Source: CAZIPZ01 sp964541075
GTDB taxonomy: Bacteria; Acidobacteriota; Terriglobia; 20CM-2-55-15
Length of the DNA stretch: 9,534 nt
Assembly: GCA_964541075.1 (NCBI GenBank)
Contig: CAZIPZ010000162.1
Span: 1-9,534, forward strand
Reading direction: 5' to 3'
A program made the position numbers and the translations under genes. This document shows positions 8,109-9,534 of the stretch, piece after piece; the stretch's first letter is position 1; the number at the start of each line of letters is the position of its first letter. The notes under the pieces were generated by a model. It did no database searches. It was given only the letters and a program-made list of their open reading frames with translations, and was not told where the DNA came from.

Positions 8109-8142
8109 GAAAAGTCAGCGATGTTTTTGCGCCGACTTTTTC
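8109..8142. terminator. Hairpin, possible weak bidirectional terminator
   Basis: The arm GAAAAGTCAGCG (8109-8120) pairs with CGCCGACTTTTTC (8130-8142), with one mismatch and one bulged base and a loop of about 9 nt. The run of T lies in the 3' arm rather than after it, and it is mirrored by A on the other side, so termination could act in both directions. It is the strongest simple hairpin after the amidotransferase gene, about 180 bp past its stop. A transposon end or a structured RNA element are alternatives. Confidence 0.35.
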
Positions 8143-8143
8143 A

Positions 8144-8240
8144 AGCAAGGTGGAAATCAGAAAGAAAATATACCGCCGAAGGCGCCCTTGCTCGATTTCC
8201 ACGGCTGCAGCAGTTTCCACAGGCCTCTGCTTTCTTTCTG
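8144..8240. repeat. Interleaved inverted repeats
   Basis: AGCAAGG (8144-8150) is complementary to CCTTGCT (8186-8192). GTGGAAATC (8150-8158) is complementary to GATTTCCAC (8194-8202), with a partial second copy GTTTCCAC at 8213-8220. CAGAAAGAAA (8158-8167) is complementary to TTTCTTTCTG (8231-8240). The three left arms are contiguous and their partners lie in the same order, so pairings cross and would form a pseudoknot or alternative folds. Function unknown. Confidence 0.45.
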
Positions 8241-8324
8241 TTTGGTACTTTTGTTTTTCTTTGTGAATATCTCGACCGGATCAGACCTCCTTCTTGCGGT
8301 TCTCGAATTAGATCGATACCGGGC

Positions 8325-8560
8325 TTAATTTCCCAACGACTGATTCGGACGCTCGTGATTGTAGAACCGGAAGCATCGCTTCAGTCCTGCCATCATTTCG
8401 CAGATGTTCGCGTAATCGCGAAGAAAGATGTCCTCGTAGTTCACCGTTCGCCACAGCCGTTCGATGAACGTTGTCCATCGCCCAGCCTCGGCCGTCCATG
8501 GATGATCTGCACGCCGTGTTTTTCCAGTCGGCTCGTAAACGCCGTATTGGTGAACGACTA
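8325..8560 (-). pseudogene. IS3-family transposase (OrfB) 3' remnant, frameshifted
   Basis: The minus strand encodes, in pieces, the C-terminal end of an IS3-family DDE integrase-type transposase. The segments are FTNTAFTSRLEKHGVQI, then SMDGRGWAMDN in a second frame, then FIERLWRTVNYEDIFLRD and FYNHERPNQSLGN in a third, ending in TAA at 8325-8327. The family pattern is roughly AFTxxLxxxGVxISMDGxGRxxDNVFIERLWRxVKYE followed by FYNxERPHQxLG. One shift lies at about 8505-8513, and a two-base loss (or one-base gain) lies at about 8470-8474, where GTTTTC would be expected. Upstream of about 8550 the similarity fades into a broken version of the conserved Asp region, and the rest of the transposase is missing. 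This is a dead fragment; exact IS name not recognisable by eye. Confidence 0.8.
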
Positions 8561-8626
8561 GGTATGAATTCCTTAGGTTTCGGTGAACGCAGTGAACAGG
8601 AAAGTGACTTGTTTTTTAATCACCGA

Positions 8627-8674
8627 CCAATTTCCAAAGCTGGACGTCGCGGATTCGATCCCCGTCTCCCGCTC
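8627..8674 (+). pseudogene. Truncated tRNA-Gly-like 3' fragment, candidate attachment site
   Basis: The sequence reads as the anticodon arm, variable loop, T arm and 3' acceptor strand of a tRNA. Anticodon stem CCAAT/GCTGG (8627-8631 and 8639-8643, with one A-C mismatch), 7-nt loop TTCCAAA, 5-nt variable region ACGTC, T stem GCGGA/CCCGT, T loop TTCGATC (8654-8660), acceptor strand CTCCCGC (8666-8672) and discriminator T. From memory it closely resembles bacterial tRNA-Gly(CCC), which ends GTCGCGGGTTCGATCCCC followed by GTCTCCCGCTCCA. There is no D arm and no 5' GCGGGAG strand in the preceding bases, so it cannot be a working tRNA. A 3' tRNA piece starting in the anticodon arm is typical of the far attachment site left by tRNA-targeting integrases. 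Substitutions in the anticodon arm and at the T-stem closing base suggest age. Confidence 0.72.
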
Positions 8675-8675
8675 T

Positions 8676-9534
8676 TCAATCCCGATAAAGTCCTTGTTGC
8701 GCGGCGAAGGTCTCTACCCTGTCCCGACTGGGATTAGGTGGTAGGGCAATGAACTTCTCCATTAAGGCTTTATTTGCTTTGAATTTTTCCTTCCATTTAA
8801 GTTTGTCAGCCTCAGATTCGCACACAAAACAGCCGTCTACACTTGAGCCACGGTAATAAACCAGCATCAAGCGATTTTCCGGTCGGGCCTCATACGCCCG
8901 TAGGAAGGTCCTTATGATATTTGAGGCTGTAGAGTTGAAGCCCTCCGGAATCAGGGTCGAGTAACACCCGACGCGGTAGTCAATGATTCCGTTAACAGAG
9001 AGCGGAAGAGCCACTTCGATCAGGGAGTGGTGTCCACCGCTGACGATGGTGCCAAATGGGAGGAGGTATAGAGCCGGGTCGCCGACTGCGACAGCAAACT
9101 TGCTGACGAAGTAGATGTTGTCGGTTGTGGTGCCGGAGATGGTAGCGCCCGGCATGAGACCAAACACGTCGTCCATCTTGCCGGTAATATCGTCCGACAT
9201 AATCGCCCATTTCTTGGCACCGGCAAACGGCATCGACGTCATTAACTCGTGTGAAGGCGTCAGTCTGCTGGAATAGACGCCTTTCTGTGCGTTTGAGAGT
9301 GATGAGAACTCGACTCGTCGACGCAGGCGATCTTTCTGATAATCCGACTGGCTAAGCGTCGTCCCTTGACCAAGCGGGCCTTTGTCCATTCCCCGCGTGT
9401 CCGGCTTTTTCCAGCTGCCCTGGGGGCCTCTTTGATAGCTTGCGCGCGCCTTATCTTCGCTGGCGCCAAAGTGCTTATCCTCGACGATCTCACCGTAAAC
9501 CCGAATCCAATCTCCGCATTTGGCTGCAGTCCAC
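8676..9534 (-). CDS. Hypothetical protein, N-terminus beyond the window
   Basis: An open frame of at least 285 codons, ending in TGA two bases from the tRNA fragment. A Met lies at 9387-9389, but the frame stays open from there to the window edge, with protein-like sequence (CGDWIRVYGEIVEDKHFG, and GPQGSWKKPDTRG just before the Met), so the gene most likely starts outside. I do not recognise the family. Visible features are a glycine- and charge-rich N-terminal part, a mixed alpha/beta-looking middle with hydrophobic stretches (ALYLLPFGTIVSGGHHSLIE), a CFVC pair near the C-terminus, and a Lys/Glu-rich helix KLKWKEKFKANKALMEKF. I see no transmembrane helix. Its position beside an integration scar leaves open whether it is flanking chromosome or cargo of a second element. 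Confidence 0.7.
   Translation of the reverse strand, partial: WTAAKCGDWIRVYGEIVEDKHFGASEDKARASYQRGPQGSWKKPDTRGMDKGPLGQGTTLSQSDYQKDRLRRRVEFSSLSNAQKGVYSSRLTPSHELMTSMPFAGAKKWAIMSDDITGKMDDVFGLMPGATISGTTTDNIYFVSKFAVAVGDPALYLLPFGTIVSGGHHSLIEVALPLSVNGIIDYRVGCYSTLIPEGFNSTASNIIRTFLRAYEARPENRLMLVYYRGSSVDGCFVCESEADKLKWKEKFKANKALMEKFIALPPNPSRDRVETFAAQQGLYRD

Larger units (their letters stand above)
7928..8324. other. Non-coding stretch after the amidotransferase gene, with repeats
   Basis: About 400 bp with no supported gene. The short reading frames here do not resemble known proteins and conflict with each other. The first 140 bp show no strong terminator. From about 8076 the sequence becomes rich in inverted repeats: TGTAAC/GTTACA at 8076-8081 and 8101-8106, a long hairpin at 8109-8142, and interleaved arms between 8144 and 8240. 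Part of this may be the outer end of the decayed insertion sequence to its right. Confidence 0.5.

Noticed and set aside
8121..8561. 146-codon plus-strand reading frame after the amidotransferase gene
   Set aside because: Its right half is antisense to the recognisable IS3 transposase remnant, and its left half falls on the repeat-rich non-coding region. The translation has no domain character.
8601..8674. Complete, functional tRNA gene
   Set aside because: GTGA/TCAC at 8604-8624 could form a stem, but there is no D arm or 5' acceptor strand complementary to CTCCCGC; only the 3' part is tRNA-like.
1..9534. CRISPR array, phage structural genes or rRNA
   Set aside because: No regularly spaced direct repeats, no phage-like proteins and no rRNA-like sequence were seen on either strand.

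Overview
The window looks like bacterial genomic DNA with moderately high GC and dense genes, plus an accessory stretch at the right. The protein style (a compact NRPS with a divergent AsnB) suggests a soil bacterium such as an acidobacterium or a similar phylum. This is an impression from sequence style only, and no marker gene fixes the taxon.

Layout. Positions 1-196 lie downstream of the NRPS gene and show no supported gene. Positions 197-5763 hold a two-gene minus-strand operon: a stand-alone NRPS condensation (C) protein of 491 aa (4288-5763), coupled through a TAATG stop/start overlap to a 1363-aa C-A-PCP-TE synthetase (197-4288). A 226-bp divergent intergenic region (5764-5989) with short repeats separates this operon from a plus-strand glutamine-dependent asparagine synthetase-type amidotransferase (5990-7927). 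A roughly 400-bp non-coding stretch follows, containing one good hairpin and several interleaved inverted repeats. Next come the frameshifted 3' end of an IS3-family transposase (8325-8560, minus), a truncated tRNA-Gly-like 3' fragment (8627-8674, plus), and an unrecognised minus-strand gene that runs off the right edge (8676-9534).

How the parts may work together (inference). The two NRPS proteins and the amidotransferase could form a small biosynthetic locus. The single A-PCP module would activate one amino acid, the C domains would acylate or extend it, and the TE-like domain would handle release. The AsnB protein could supply Asn or amidate the product. Several active sites are non-canonical: the stand-alone C has HQxxxDG, the synthetase C has HHxxxDD, and the TE has Cys, Leu and Arg where Ser, Asp and His are usual. 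The locus is therefore either chemically unusual or partly decayed. The tRNA 3' fragment, with transposase debris beside it, fits the far boundary of an integrated element that would contain the NRPS side of the window.
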